NCBI GenBank assembly: GCA_030220185.1
Contig: JASPKZ010001230.1
Coordinates: forward strand, 937,001-1,001,000
Reading direction: 5' to 3'
Origin: Diploptera punctata
Taxonomy: Eukaryota > Arthropoda > Insecta > Blattodea > Blaberidae
DNA length: 64,000 bases
The notes beneath the pieces were generated by a model. It made no database searches. It had not been told where the DNA came from and was given only the letters and a program-made list of their open reading frames with translations. Position 1 is the first letter of the stretch; each line of letters opens with the position of its first letter. Both the position numbers and the translations under genes were made by a program. Shown here piece by piece: positions 34,310 to 47,100 of the stretch.

Positions 34310-34571
34310 TAGCGTAGTGGTTAAGGCACTGCGCTACAAGCCGGAAGGTCGAGGGTTCGAGCCCCGTGGGGTTAGGATTTTTAAACTGACCCAAACCCTC
34401 TGGCGGCACTGTGATCCTGGGGTCGACTCAGCCTCTGGGGGTAAAGGCGGCCGTCACGCAGGACTGACAACCCGGCTGGCATAAAGTGCCGATTGTCTAG
34501 AAAAAGTGGGAGCCTTAGCCTCCTACTACCCCAAGGGCCTCCTGAAGCTTGTCGTGGGATCACTTTACTTT
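34310..34571 (+). mobile_element. SINE family C, well preserved
   Basis: tRNA-like head GTAGCGTAGTGGTTAAGGCA (A-box) and AGGGTTCGAGCCCCG (B-box), body aaactgacccaaaccctctg..., 3' end ggatcactttactttat. Near-duplicate flanks ATCTATAATCGTAGC (34299-34313) and ATCTAAAATCGTAGC (34572-34586) are a probable TSD with one change. Lies 370 bp upstream of the carrier gene's start codon. Confidence 0.85.
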
Positions 34572-34739
34572 ATCTAAAATCGTAGCTTCTAAAACAAAAA
34601 ATTTGATTCTGTAGCTGAATCGATGTTTTTAACGAAAAAAAGTCACAGTGTCATAAAGACACCGCTTAAGGGTATTATAAATGGTATAATTATTTTTTTC
34701 GTTTTTATGGCTATTAAATTCATATGAGCCGCCACTGGA

Positions 34740-34957
34740 AACGATTAACTATTGAGTTCGCAATTTGCCATATAGATGGCAGAAGTGGCAAAGTGTGTGA
34801 CCCATAACCATTTCTAAGTTGTCAAAGAGCAAGGCGGATGTCATTGGCCTAGTCTTTAGACGCATTGCAGAGTTTTCAGCGAATAATTTGAAAGTGTTAG
34901 TGTTAATTTGTTTAGTAAATATAAAAACACGTTGTGTACAGTATGAAGATTGAATGA
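34740..34957 (+). promoter_or_regulatory. Presumed 5' UTR/promoter of the SCaMC gene with abutting mini-uORF
   Basis: The repeat-free stretch before the start codon probably holds the transcription start; no convincing TATA box is seen close by. A four-codon upstream ORF (ATG 34943, TGA 34955-34957) ends exactly against the main ATG, giving TGAATGG. A second upstream ATG at 34954 overlaps the main start out of frame. Such an arrangement could favour reinitiation or leaky scanning (inference). Confidence 0.4.
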
Positions 34958-35161
34958 ATGGACAATATGGTGAAACACGTCAACAACAATCATCCTGTGG
35001 TGGCTCATCCACCACACTATTTGCATGAACTTCCTCTTGAAGACGAGGAGCGTCTAGAAAGTTTATTCAAATCATTAGATGTGGATGGGAATGGAAAAAT
35101 AGATATACACGATCTTTCATTAGCCCTCAAGGAGTTTGGAGTAAATCAATCATATGCAAAG
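34958..35161 (+). CDS. SCaMC: SCaMC exon 1: start codon and EF-hand 1
   Basis: ATG at 34958 opens 68 codons ending ...FGVNQSYAK before donor GTATGA. A His/Pro/Asn-rich leader (residues 5-26) precedes EF-hand 1. The loop has Asp instead of Glu at position 12, which usually still binds calcium, sometimes with altered Mg/Ca selectivity. The start was chosen because it is the first in-frame ATG and the upstream ATGs are closed or out of frame. Confidence 0.87.
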
Positions 35162-38100
35162 GTATGAAGTAACCGGTACATTTTACAGTATGTTCAACAA
35201 AGTGGTCCTCATTTCTTCTATATCACATGTTACCTTGCAATAATGAAATTTAATAAAACATTCTAAAATGTGAAGTTTGTTTCTAAAACATTCACACACA
35301 CCTGTGTTTATTTTTGTTAATTACTTTAAAAATGTAATTACTATGTAACTTAGAATCATATCTCTGTGCACTAACAAATTTTTCACAAATATTGTAAATG
35401 CAAGATGGTGATGCATTAAAATATTTAAATCAGAACAATGAAGTATACAACAAGTAGAGTAGAGCATTGTCATCTGAACTCAATCTACTATACAATACAC
35501 CATCGTAATATTGAATTTAGAATCTTTTATTTATGTTACATTACTCAATATATTATAAAAAGTGATCATATTAATTAATCATAAGTTTTTCTACGCAAGA
35601 TGCCAGTCTATAAATGTTATAATGGACCACTAGTTACTAACTGTATCGATGGTTAGTGATATGGCTACTTATCAAATAACAATTATGCTAGCAACATGGT
35701 CGCCAACACTTTATTCATGTTTTCTACTATAGCAAATATTGGAAAAAGTTTAGATTACCTTGACCAATGAATTTTTTTAAGTTCTATAGAATGTCATTCC
35801 GATTTCACATATATCTCCACCATCTAGCAGAAGTTTCTTTAAGCATTCAATCATGCACATGATTCTGTAGAACTTTCAGAAAATCATTTGAGATAAATGC
35901 GACAATTTGTGTACATAGATAAATATTTAATAATCATAAAAAAATGTTATAAGTATCATTGCAAAACATTTAAAATGGTATGAAATGTTAATAAAGACAG
36001 AAAACGTACGTTGAGCAACAGTATTACAAGAATATAAGGGGATTGTAGCCCACCATGCTATCAGCATGAATTAAGTGAGAAGGCGAGATCAAACTAACCT
36101 ATAATTACCATATTTACAATGTAAAATTCATATTATTCTTTGCTCAAACAAAACAGCTAAGTTTTCACAAAATCACGCTAACAAGAAAATGCAATTCAAA
36201 TTTTCCAGAATTTGACATTGTTATTTAATTTAGAAACGAAAATTAGTACAATTTATTCAGTATTTTTAATAAAGTAATAGAAAAATTAATCAATAGAAAT
36301 TATTTGAATTTGTGTCAAATTATATAATAATATTTAAAGGTAATAACTTTTGGTTATGTTAGGTTTGTTTTCTCTGCAACCCAACACATTTAAATAAGAG
36401 ATTGAGTTTCTCCAATTTAACAAAATAAAGATATGTTCCATATGCAAAATTGGACCAAAACTTTGACATCATCATCTTCAAGGTATGGGCCTGTTGGCCC
36501 GTTCTGCTCCCCGGCGCACTACATGCCGCAGGCGCAGGTCGTCCTTCCAATGATGTTTTGGTCTTCGTACATTTCTTCGGCCTAGAGGCCTATAATGAAG
36601 CAGCTGTTTTGATAAACGATTATTTGGCATTCTTTGTATATGTTCAACTTTGACTTGCTGAGGTATTCGCTTAGTTTATGCCATTCCTACTAGATGCTGG
36701 GCTTTTATTGTAGATATTAGTATACTGAATGTCTAGACCAGTTAATTAGTGTTTCTGTTAAAATTGTATTTTTTTACTCATTATGCATATTTTTACTATT
36801 ATGACAATATGCTATCTCATCTGAATTACAAATTCTGGTGAGTCGGTGCTTCCACACTATAATTGCCATTACTCCATATATGAGTAGTGTAACATTGTAC
36901 CCCTCCTCTAGACTCCAGTTATATAGCTGTCAGAAGTCTAAAGATAACTAATTCCACTATAATAGTTAGAAATGCTAGTTAATATTCAAAACTTTTAGAT
37001 TATTTTGAGTTAAAAAATCTACCTCTACTAAAACACAAATTAATAAGATCAAACTAATAATAAATATTATAAATAATTCCAATACTACCTAACTTGGAAA
37101 GTATGTGATTTTACAATCAGTGCTGGCTACAGATTATTGAGATTGGATGATGATAGGAAAATTTAATTTGTGATAAGTAGGGAGCGGATTTTTATGTAAG
37201 GTTACAATGCAGATAGTATATATTATTCAACTGTTTGTGTGTGAAACAGGATACTAGACAGTCAAAAGTCTTACTTCTCATTATACTATTCAGCTGTTTG
37301 TGTGTGGAACCAAAACAAAAGACAAGTCATAAGTCTAATTTCTCATTATACTATGTTGCAATCTTAACTTTTAGAACCTAAAAATCTGCTCCCTAGTGAT
37401 AAGTAATGTGACGAATGATTTCCAAATCATTGATAATTCATGGAGTCACGAATAAAATTAAGCTCTTTACTCAAAAATCATCATTTAAATGTAGTGATTT
37501 TAAAATATTATACACTGTTTGCTTTAGGAGAATTGAATTTACATATAAAATTTAGTATTTAAAATTTTTGTCATTGGGTTTTCTATAGGATCACTGATAG
37601 CCCATAAGTAAGCCTATCAATTGTTCTTTAAGGAATTAAAATATCACAGAATTAAATTAACTTCATTTCTATATTCTGTTTGACAAGGCTCCCTCCAATT
37701 ACACTGGTCAACATGATTTTTGTCTCATGAGTACCAATAGTTGTACTTAATGTAGTTTTTTATCGTGTTTTCAAATATATATTCGGAATTTCTCCATCAC
37801 CCACAGTTTTTTTTTTTTTTCAATTTCAATTAATGGATTTAAATAATTATTTTTAATAAACATTTTTTCGTCCATTTGTCCATTGTAAAATAAAACCAAA
37901 TGAGCTAACTCAGGAGATTTCCACTATGGAAAAGAGATATCAAGGCAAATGGAATCCTAATATGCTGGCCAATTATTGTGGACCATCAGGAGGGATGCTC
38001 CACAGGCGAAATATAGCAGAAAATTGTTATTTCTTACTAGAGGCAAGTCTGAATGTTCAAATATTGTATAGTTATGAATGTAGAAAATATGTTGTTGTTT

Positions 38101-41100
38101 TCAAATGCTGGGCCTTGGCACTGAAGCCATTAGCGTTCTTGCTCTCCAATATTTCTCTATGGTGGATCCAACAGGTAATACTTCACAGGTTTGTAGGTGT
38201 TCTTCATTCATTTCTTCATCTTTATTGCATAGAGGACAATTTGGATCCGTGTAGATTCCTATTTTATATAAATGTTTGGCCAAATAGTCATGTTCTGTAA
38301 ATGTAGAAAATATTAAAGTGTTTGATATTATAAATTCCTGTCTCTCGGAAACCTTGCACGAAGGAGAAAAACCGATATCATATTTGAATTCAGGAGAAAA
38401 AAATAATATCAGAATCACATATTTTTCTTTCTGAGACAAAAAAAAGTTTCTTTTTTGTTGCTCAGTGTTATTTTACCAGGATTTGATATAATTTCTCATA
38501 TTATTTGACATGAAAGAAGTACAGTACGAAGAAAACTTTTGGCATTTTAGGAATCAACTTTGCAAAAATAAAAAGCTGATATGTTCTTATACTTTTATAG
38601 AGGGATATCTCTCTTATAATTCCTAATGTTGGGGTTCCGTACAGTTACACAAATTTAAGTAAATTATATATCTGTGCAATCACTATTACACTTAAATGAG
38701 CTGTGTGAAAAATTTCAAGTCTCTTTATCAAGTAGTTTTTTAATTGTATTTTGAAAATGAAGAAAAAATGCTACTTCCGATTATGGGCTGCACACAACTA
38801 AAGATGCCCGAGCATCTCCATGACGTCACACAGCAGAAAATGAAGTAACATCAATATATAAGATTTGCATGTTACTTTGTTTGTATGTTTTGTTTGGGTT
38901 TTATGTTAAAATGTTTCTATAATTAATACAAAGACATTATTCTATATTATTAATGTGGAACCTGGAGAACGGGAAAATCTTAAGTATAATTTAAAATGTA
39001 TGCCCAGTGACGGGCCAGTTTCCCGTAAGTATTATTGAATTCTATCTAACTAACTAACTCACTGGCACTATCGAACCCATAGGTTCATGGCGGCGTGGGC
39101 ATAAGCTCTCCATACATCCCTATCCTGAGCTAATGCTTTCCGATCATTCCCTGTATAATCTACTTCCCTCAAATCATAGTTAATGTTATTCTCCCACTTC
39201 ATTCTTGGTCTACCAACTGGGCTTTTTCCCTCTGGTTTCCTATAAGAAGTTTCCATTCACATCTTTCATTCCCCATTCGTGCCACATGTCCTGCCCATCA
39301 CAGTCTTCGAGACTTAACAGTTCTTATTATATCTGGCTTCTTATAAAGATCATGCAGTTCACTGTCATGTAAGTCTTCTCCATTCACCTGTCTGTTCATC
39401 TCTCTTTGGTCCAAAAATTTTCCTAAGAACTTTTATTCTCAAATACTATTGTCCTCCCGCAAGTTTAGCGCTCAAAGAAATGTGGTGTGGGGTTGGATAC
39501 TGGATGACAACACCAGTCAGGAAGGAAGTACAATCATATTGAAAACATTTGTCCTATTTACGAAAGATTCAGTCACAGAAAACCACAAACTGAAAACTGC
39601 ATATTTGTGAATGAATAATACTTCCCTTCGACTCGGCTGCAGAAACAAAAGAAACTACCTGCAAGAGTAGTAAACCGAATGGCAAGAATACCCTACCTCC
39701 CAGTGCTAAACTCGTCGGAGGAGGACATTAGTAATCTACTTTCCTCCCTTAAAGTAAGAGTCCATGTTTCACCTCCATACAATATAATTGGTAGAATAAT
39801 AATTTTATATATTTTCTGTTTAACATTTTTTTTAAAGGAATTGGGACATCAAAAGTCCCTGTAATGCATAATAGCATGCATTTCCAGAATTGAGCCTATA
39901 TTTAATTTCTTTGTGCATCTCATTCCCATTTCTGATTATTGTTCCTAGGTATTTGAATTCAGCCACTTCCTCAAAATTTCCCTCGTTTGTCATTAGCTGT
40001 CCATTTCCATTATATAATGTATTTCTATGTGTGACCATATATTTAGTTTTATTGATATTTACTTCCAGTCCCAATTTCTTAGTGTTACTCAATGGCGTGT
40101 GCATGTTGTCCTTAGTATCTTCTCACTATCGCCCAATAGTAGCATCATCAGCATAAACTAATAGCTTATTAATACCATTGAGTGTAGGCCTTCTTCATCC
40201 TATAAAGATTTGATGACATGCTCTAGTACAAAATTAAATAGTAGAGGAGATAGTGCATCTCCTTGCTTCAATCTATTGTGAATTTCAAAAGTATCTCAAA
40301 ACTGTTTGCCTTCACGCACACTACTCTTTGTGCCATTTAGACACATTCGTATAAGATTGAATTCTATCTACGTAAAAAATTAATGTGATTTTGCATATGC
40401 TGTATGGCATTGAATTATCTTAATATTACTATGAAATTGCAGCATTTGATAAATATTTTTTAAATATGCTTAAGACTTAAAGAAGCTTCTCTATTTATAA
40501 CTTTGAAGGTTATTAGTTTAATTTAACTTAAAATCTTCTGGGTTGGATTTAAGTTAAATTAAGTCACATTCAGTACCAGGCACTGAGCAGGGCATTTAAA
40601 CCCACAGGCCAGCCATTTAAATACCCCAGCTACCCTTTTCATGGCACTTCAGAAAATGGACCACTGTTCACAAACTATTAGTCCTAGAAAATTAAAATTT
40701 TGTACATAACTAAAGGAGATATCTTAGTAGGGTTTGATGGTGAAATAACTTGGGTGATTGACATCACATGGTATCGGCGTATCAATTTCACGAAGTGGAA
40801 GTTCATCTTCACTTTCACTTTGTGAATCTTCTAATTCAGGCAGTTCATCACCTGAATCATCATTATACAAAATATTCACTAATTCTTCTTCAGTGAGACA
40901 TTTTTCTTTTGCTATGGTTTCACTCACGCACAAACAACAGCGCGATAACGAGAAACATATACGACTGCATTCGAGCTTGGAGTCAAGTTTGGGTGAACGA
41001 ATTCCATGTGTTGTTTGTTTTAAAAATAAAGGGGGATTCACCAAGGTTAAACATGTCAAATGGGAATAGGAAATGTACATTTACATGCCATCTATGATCT

Positions 41101-44100
41101 CCAAGACATACTAAGCCAACACAATATTTAGGCGCCGAATATAAATGTGGTTTGTTTGTGCCCGCTCTAAAACGAGTTAACTGACCGACAGCCCCATACA
41201 CGATAGTCTCTTTAAACGCCATAACTGGTTTACGGTACTGAATGTGACACTCCAGTACAAACTTTTAACTCATAAATAATAGGGTATTTAATCCTGGTCT
41301 ACTGGAGACTTGCTGCACAAAATAGAAATGATTGGAGGCAAAAGTTAAGGGAGGCCAAAGCTCGAATTTGAGCCAATCAGCCTTTGGATGGATGGAATCC
41401 TAGTCTATTAATTAGATTTCATAGCCTCTAAAAACTATTGGTCATCAATGGTATTGAAGTTATGAATACTCAGATTTTATAAAGGTTGAATTTGACTCAT
41501 ATATGATTCCTCAGAATGAAAGAGATGCAAGAAACTTTCGCCTTCAAGATGTACAACCATGCAGCCCTGCCAATAAACACATTTATCTGAATTATTATTA
41601 CTGCTACAGATGTATTACACTCATGAACTGTTCCATAGCGTAAATAATATCCGGAATAAAACTGTTTGGTACAGAATTATCCAAACACACTGATAACATT
41701 GTACCACCATAAAAATATAAATTTCTTGGTTAAAGTCATTTTAGGATTATTAAATAAAATTGTATCACCTCACCTCATATTCTTAGACCTGTTTTGGAAC
41801 CTTGTTCTTTGGTTCCATCGTCAGCATTTTCACAATAGTTGTTACGTCGTCTTGAAGAGCTGCCTCTTGCTCCCTCTATTGGTAGACTGAAGAACTTAGA
41901 AATCAAGTCATTTTCCTGAAAAGTAGAAAAATCTGCAATAGCAGCCCATGCATGGTCAGAAAAACGTCAAATCGAAAGAAAGGCTAGATTAATTAAACAA
42001 ATTGAAGTTAAACCCCAAAGAGCTCACGGTTTGAGGAAAAAATCTACATAAAAAAAACGGAAAGGAGAAATTATTGAACTTAGAAATTCCTGGGGAAAAT
42101 GATTTGATTTCGAGGTTCTTCATTCTACCAGCAGAAGGAGCAGGAGGTGGCTCTTCAAGACGACATAACAATTGTTGTGAAAATATTGAGGATGGAACTG
42201 AAGAAGCAGGTTCTGAAACTGGTCTAAGAAGAAGAAGTATGAGGTGAGGTGATAAAATTTTACTTAAATAAAAAAATAATCTCATAGTGTTAATTCCTAA
42301 AAAGTCAATAATTTTGGTACATTTAAATTTGTGTGTTTATGCTGCTTGTATACACCTACTGTAAAATGAGATCAACTGAGTCCAGTGATAGTGACCTTGA
42401 CATTGAACACTAGGTTGAAGTAACAACAAAATTATGGTTCTTCCTTGCTCAATTTCAGTTATCACGAACTTCAGGGACTTAAAAATGCACATCCTCCAAA
42501 CTTCCCTCCTATTTCTTATTTTAATCTATATCATCATCATCCAGGGATTAAGCCTTTTGGCTCGTTCCGTTTTCATGAAAGCTAGAATTGTTAAAATTGT
42601 TCAGACCATCTTCTGTGTGGGTGTCCAACATTCCATGAGAACATTTAGTAATGTAGATTGTCCCCTGAAGGTGTTACTGGCACCTCACAAGGTAAGACGA
42701 TTGAAGGGGCTGCCTTCTTAAGGTTCATCGTCATAACCTCCCATTATATCAGTCCTAGTGGGAAGGTTGCTCTTCCGCTCTTCTCAGACCATTGAGGGCT
42801 TTCTCCTTGTTACCCCGGAGATGTGTCCTTATATTTCGCCCTAAGGAGAGGGTTGCCTCTTCTGCCGATTACAACATTTGAAAGCTTGTTCCATCTTGAT
42901 GTTCTTGCTGTTAAGGTCTTCCCCCGTATCCCTGGGCAGGGGCTCTCAATATACCGCGAGAGACTGGGTCCCTGACAGGACTTAGTCACTAATATATTGG
43001 TGTTCACCCCCTGTGACGAGAATGCGCCTGTCAGGTATTACTCAGTTGTAAACAGTTAGAGCCTATAGCCCTCTGTTCACACTGAGCTGGGTTAATAGCT
43101 TCATATGAGTCCGAAGCTATAGGCTTCAATCTATATTTTGCTACAATTTGTGTTTTTATGCATAATCCTGATTATATAAAGAATATCACTCATACACCTA
43201 TGGTTCATCATATGGTGAGTACTTAAGTGTAGTCACCATTTGATGAACAGTAGGTGTTTAAAAACATAATTTGTATAGTGTGAAGAAAAAAAAATTCATA
43301 AACAGATATAAATGAAAGTATAATATTAACCCAAATATTCTCTTAACAAATGCTTATCTTGGAGAGTACTCAAAAAAAATATTTGTGACTATTTAACTCA
43401 TGCCCCAAATGGGAGTCAATGACCAATCACGTTTCAATGATTTCTGTTTTACAACCAATCAGAGTCGTGTTTCACCAAATATTTATCAGTGTTATAATTA
43501 CCATATTAAAGAAAGCTCCTCCTTACAATATTGCGTTCCTTTGGCAATAAATAGTATGATCTGGTTGCAGTGATAAACAAAAGAAGCAGTAGAAGCGTAC
43601 CTATCGTTTCTCATTTGTTTTCAAACATCGCCGTTTACATTAAATATATAAATATTTTAAAATAACTATAGTTAAATAATGATTTGTGAGTAAACAGCTT
43701 AATTTTATTCGTTAAATAGTCCTAACAAATGCCACTCTTGATTTCCAAATTCTCTAGATAAATTCACTCCTCACTTTGTGAGTCGAATTTATCGATAATT
43801 TGGAAATCACTCGTGGCATTACTTATGATAAATTATTTCAAAATATATTTTTGGTTTCCAAATTTTCTTCGCTTACATTGATATATATATATATATGTCC
43901 ACAGCTGTGGTCTCGAGGTAGCGTGCTGCCTTGTCACGCAGCGAGCCCGGGTTCAATCCCCGCTCGGGACAGTTTTTCTGGGTGAGGTTTTTATTGGGGT
44001 TTTTTTCCTCACCTGTAAGACAAATGTCAGGAAAACTTTAAGGCCCAAACAGTCCCCGAAATCATATGGCCATCGCAATCATCATCATTCATATTCATCT

Positions 44101-47100
44101 TATCATCATCATCCTTCATCGGTGTGGAAAGAAACGGGAAGCTGCCACACCTATAATTCTCTAGTAAAGCTGCAAAGCATAGCATAAAAAAAAATGCTAT
44201 GATTGCAGTGAAAGATCTGCCTTCGGGCAGAATTACTATGGATGGATATATATATATATATTTTTTTTTTTCAAAGATCATAGCAACAAATATATTTGAA
44301 TTCCATGAATATTAGTCTGTGTACTTTACTACTTAAAATGTGGGTACTGGAATTTTTTTCTCCAGGTTAGCAAATTCAATAAAACTGGCATGATGTTTTA
44401 CTCTAAACCTTGTCTCATAGGCATTGCACTAAAAGGATTAACCAAAATAAATCGAACACAAGAAGAGATTTAGAACAACGGGTCACTGCAATTAGAGTTA
44501 GTAATGAATACTAATTGTAGAGTGGCAGGGCAAAGTGATCTAAGTGCCAAAATTTTCAAAATTAACTTTTTTCATTTTCCTTTGGCCAGCAACCAATCGA
44601 AGGGACTATTAATATGCTTTCAAGTCTTACACGAGAATTTCCCTCAAACACTGGAGGGAAAATTTTCTATAGGATCGTAACAGGCCTTGGCCTAATATTT
44701 GGAAGGAAGAAGAAGAAGAACTTTTTTCGTCCAAATTGGTCTATGTCCCATTGCCAATGCACTGCTATTTGATTTAACCCCAAATATGTACTTCTACTAT
44801 TTTAAAGAATCACCACTAGATGGTGCATGCTGTATGTCCTATACCATATTTTGCATGTAATTTTCACTTTTTCCCAAAATAATTATTTTGGCACTTAGAT
44901 CACTTTGCCCGCCACTCTACAATTAATTATTTCACCAAACATGAAAAAAGTGGTATAAAGTTATGTCAACTGGCTATACTACGAGTATTTCTATAATAAT
45001 TGATAATATAGAAGTTACATATTTGTGAAATTGATTGTATTACAATTCAATTATAACCAAACTATTTAGACGTACATCAAAGTGGTCTTCACAAATAAAC
45101 AGTTTTGATGTTTGTGAAACATCATAGAGATCTTGGCAGACAAGTATCAAACAGTTTTTGTACTGCCATTTTCTCCTCCTATGAGTCATTTCACATTAAA
45201 TAGAACTTCTTGAACAACCTATTCATTATTACTCAACACTCTTTAAATAGTCAGTAATAATGCAATTGCACAGTTTATATTATTTGAAAGATCAAAGCTA
45301 TTGTCAATGCTGTGCATAAACATTAGCCAAACATTAAAGAATAATATGAATAGCGACATCATACAATCAAATTGGCAGTAGGTGTTGATTTGAACTACAT
45401 TTCAAACTTGTTTTTCTTGGTTTACGCCATAAGTCTTCATTTTTTGTGCTCTTTCAGGAAATGTATACTTTTATTTTCCATATAGAGCCCCATTCAACTA
45501 AATCCTTTAAATAGACAGCTGTGAAGATCATTGATTACCATAAAAAAACAAGTAATCTAAAAAAAGAAATATTGTTTAATACTCTCAACAAAAAATTGAA
45601 AAAACTTTCAGATATTATGCAAAAAAGGGGAATAAATTTTTACGGTCATCTTCTCAGAATGAAATCTAACAGATTAACCAAACAAATCTTTGATTTTTTT
45701 CCATAGCCACAAAACAAAACCCAACTGGTTTAAAGAAACTGAAAAAGACCTAATAGAATTAAAGATTATAGAAAATTCACTAATCGATTGAACAGCTAAA
45801 TTATTCAAGATGAAAACATAAGGTTTCCAAGATAAATCTAAACAAAAATCCAAACTTATTATCTCAGAAGAAGAGAGGAAAAGAAAATCAGAAAGAATGA
45901 AAAAATACTGGGCACTAAGAAAGGAACAACACACAGAGAAATGATTGATCCGTCGTACCCAAAGAGGGTGAAACGGGGAAAAAAAAATAGTAAGAATTTT
46001 CATAAAAGATAAACTTATTAATTGGAAATCTGACATTTTTTAAACAATTAAAACTTAGATTTATGACCTTTGAAAGCCAAGTTAAAAAGATTTTTATTTA
46101 TCATCATTGTTATGATCTTGTTTTCTGTCCATCTTTTTTTTTTTGTCTGCCAATGAATCTTTTCTTCTTGGTCAGTATGTTAAGATTGCTTTTGGAAATC
46201 TGTTATTGCTCATTCTGCTAATGTGATTTTTTCCAGTTTTTTTTTTACCTCAAAATATTCAAAAGTTCAATCTTGAGTTATTTATTTAATCTTTGTATCT
46301 AGTTGTGAAATCATCATAAATAAATTAATAAAATATATTAATTTAAATGGATTTTGTTAATTAAATATTATTAATACCTCATAGTGTTAATTTCTACAAA
46401 TTTTGAGCTTTTATTAATTTGGAAAGTAAATTAAAATCACATTTTAATGTAGTTAGATTAATACATTCCAGCTGAAGTGAATCATTGCCACACCTCAGTC
46501 ACTATTGACCTTCATGAAAACTTACTATTACTCAGTTCTCTAGTTCTTTTGAATGAGTTGGTTAAAATGGATGATGATCTAATACTGTGGTTGTTCATCA
46601 GTGACTGTCTTTGTCTGGCTATACTGCTGTAGTTATGTTAGGCCTGGGGCATTAACCAGACAAACCTGTACTTGGATTATTCTTTTTTTTTGTCACAGAT
46701 GTAAAATGTGTAGTTTAAATTAATGACAAAGAAAGATTGTTTATACTTGTGGAATTTCACAAATAACAAAAAAAAAAATTCAAATAAACTAACTAATGTC
46801 TCAGTTTTGTCTACATATTATACATAATATTTTTCATCAATAGCAGAAGAAAAATTATAATTATTGAATTTTCTAAGGGGGAAAATATATATATCAAAAC
46901 ATGGATATCGACGGTAGGCCATGAAAACCTCGTAACTCCATCAGTCATTAAAAACCACATAATTCCAGTAGCCTGCACAGAAATATGTGATGCATAACCT
47001 GTTGAGAACACGGATTACAAATTTAATAATAACTTGACTTGTATTCTGTAGCAAAATATGTGGGAACTATTGTTGTATCAATTTTCATAATTATTTAAAA

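Noticed and set aside
40758..41069. 103-codon plus-strand frame rich in Ser
   Set aside because: It is the antisense of the acidic piggyBac-like reading; the Ser runs are complements of Asp/Glu codons.
42434..43007. Open frames of 95 and 65 codons in a GC-richer block
   Set aside because: No domain, no splice or start context, no conservation evidence; left as unassigned.
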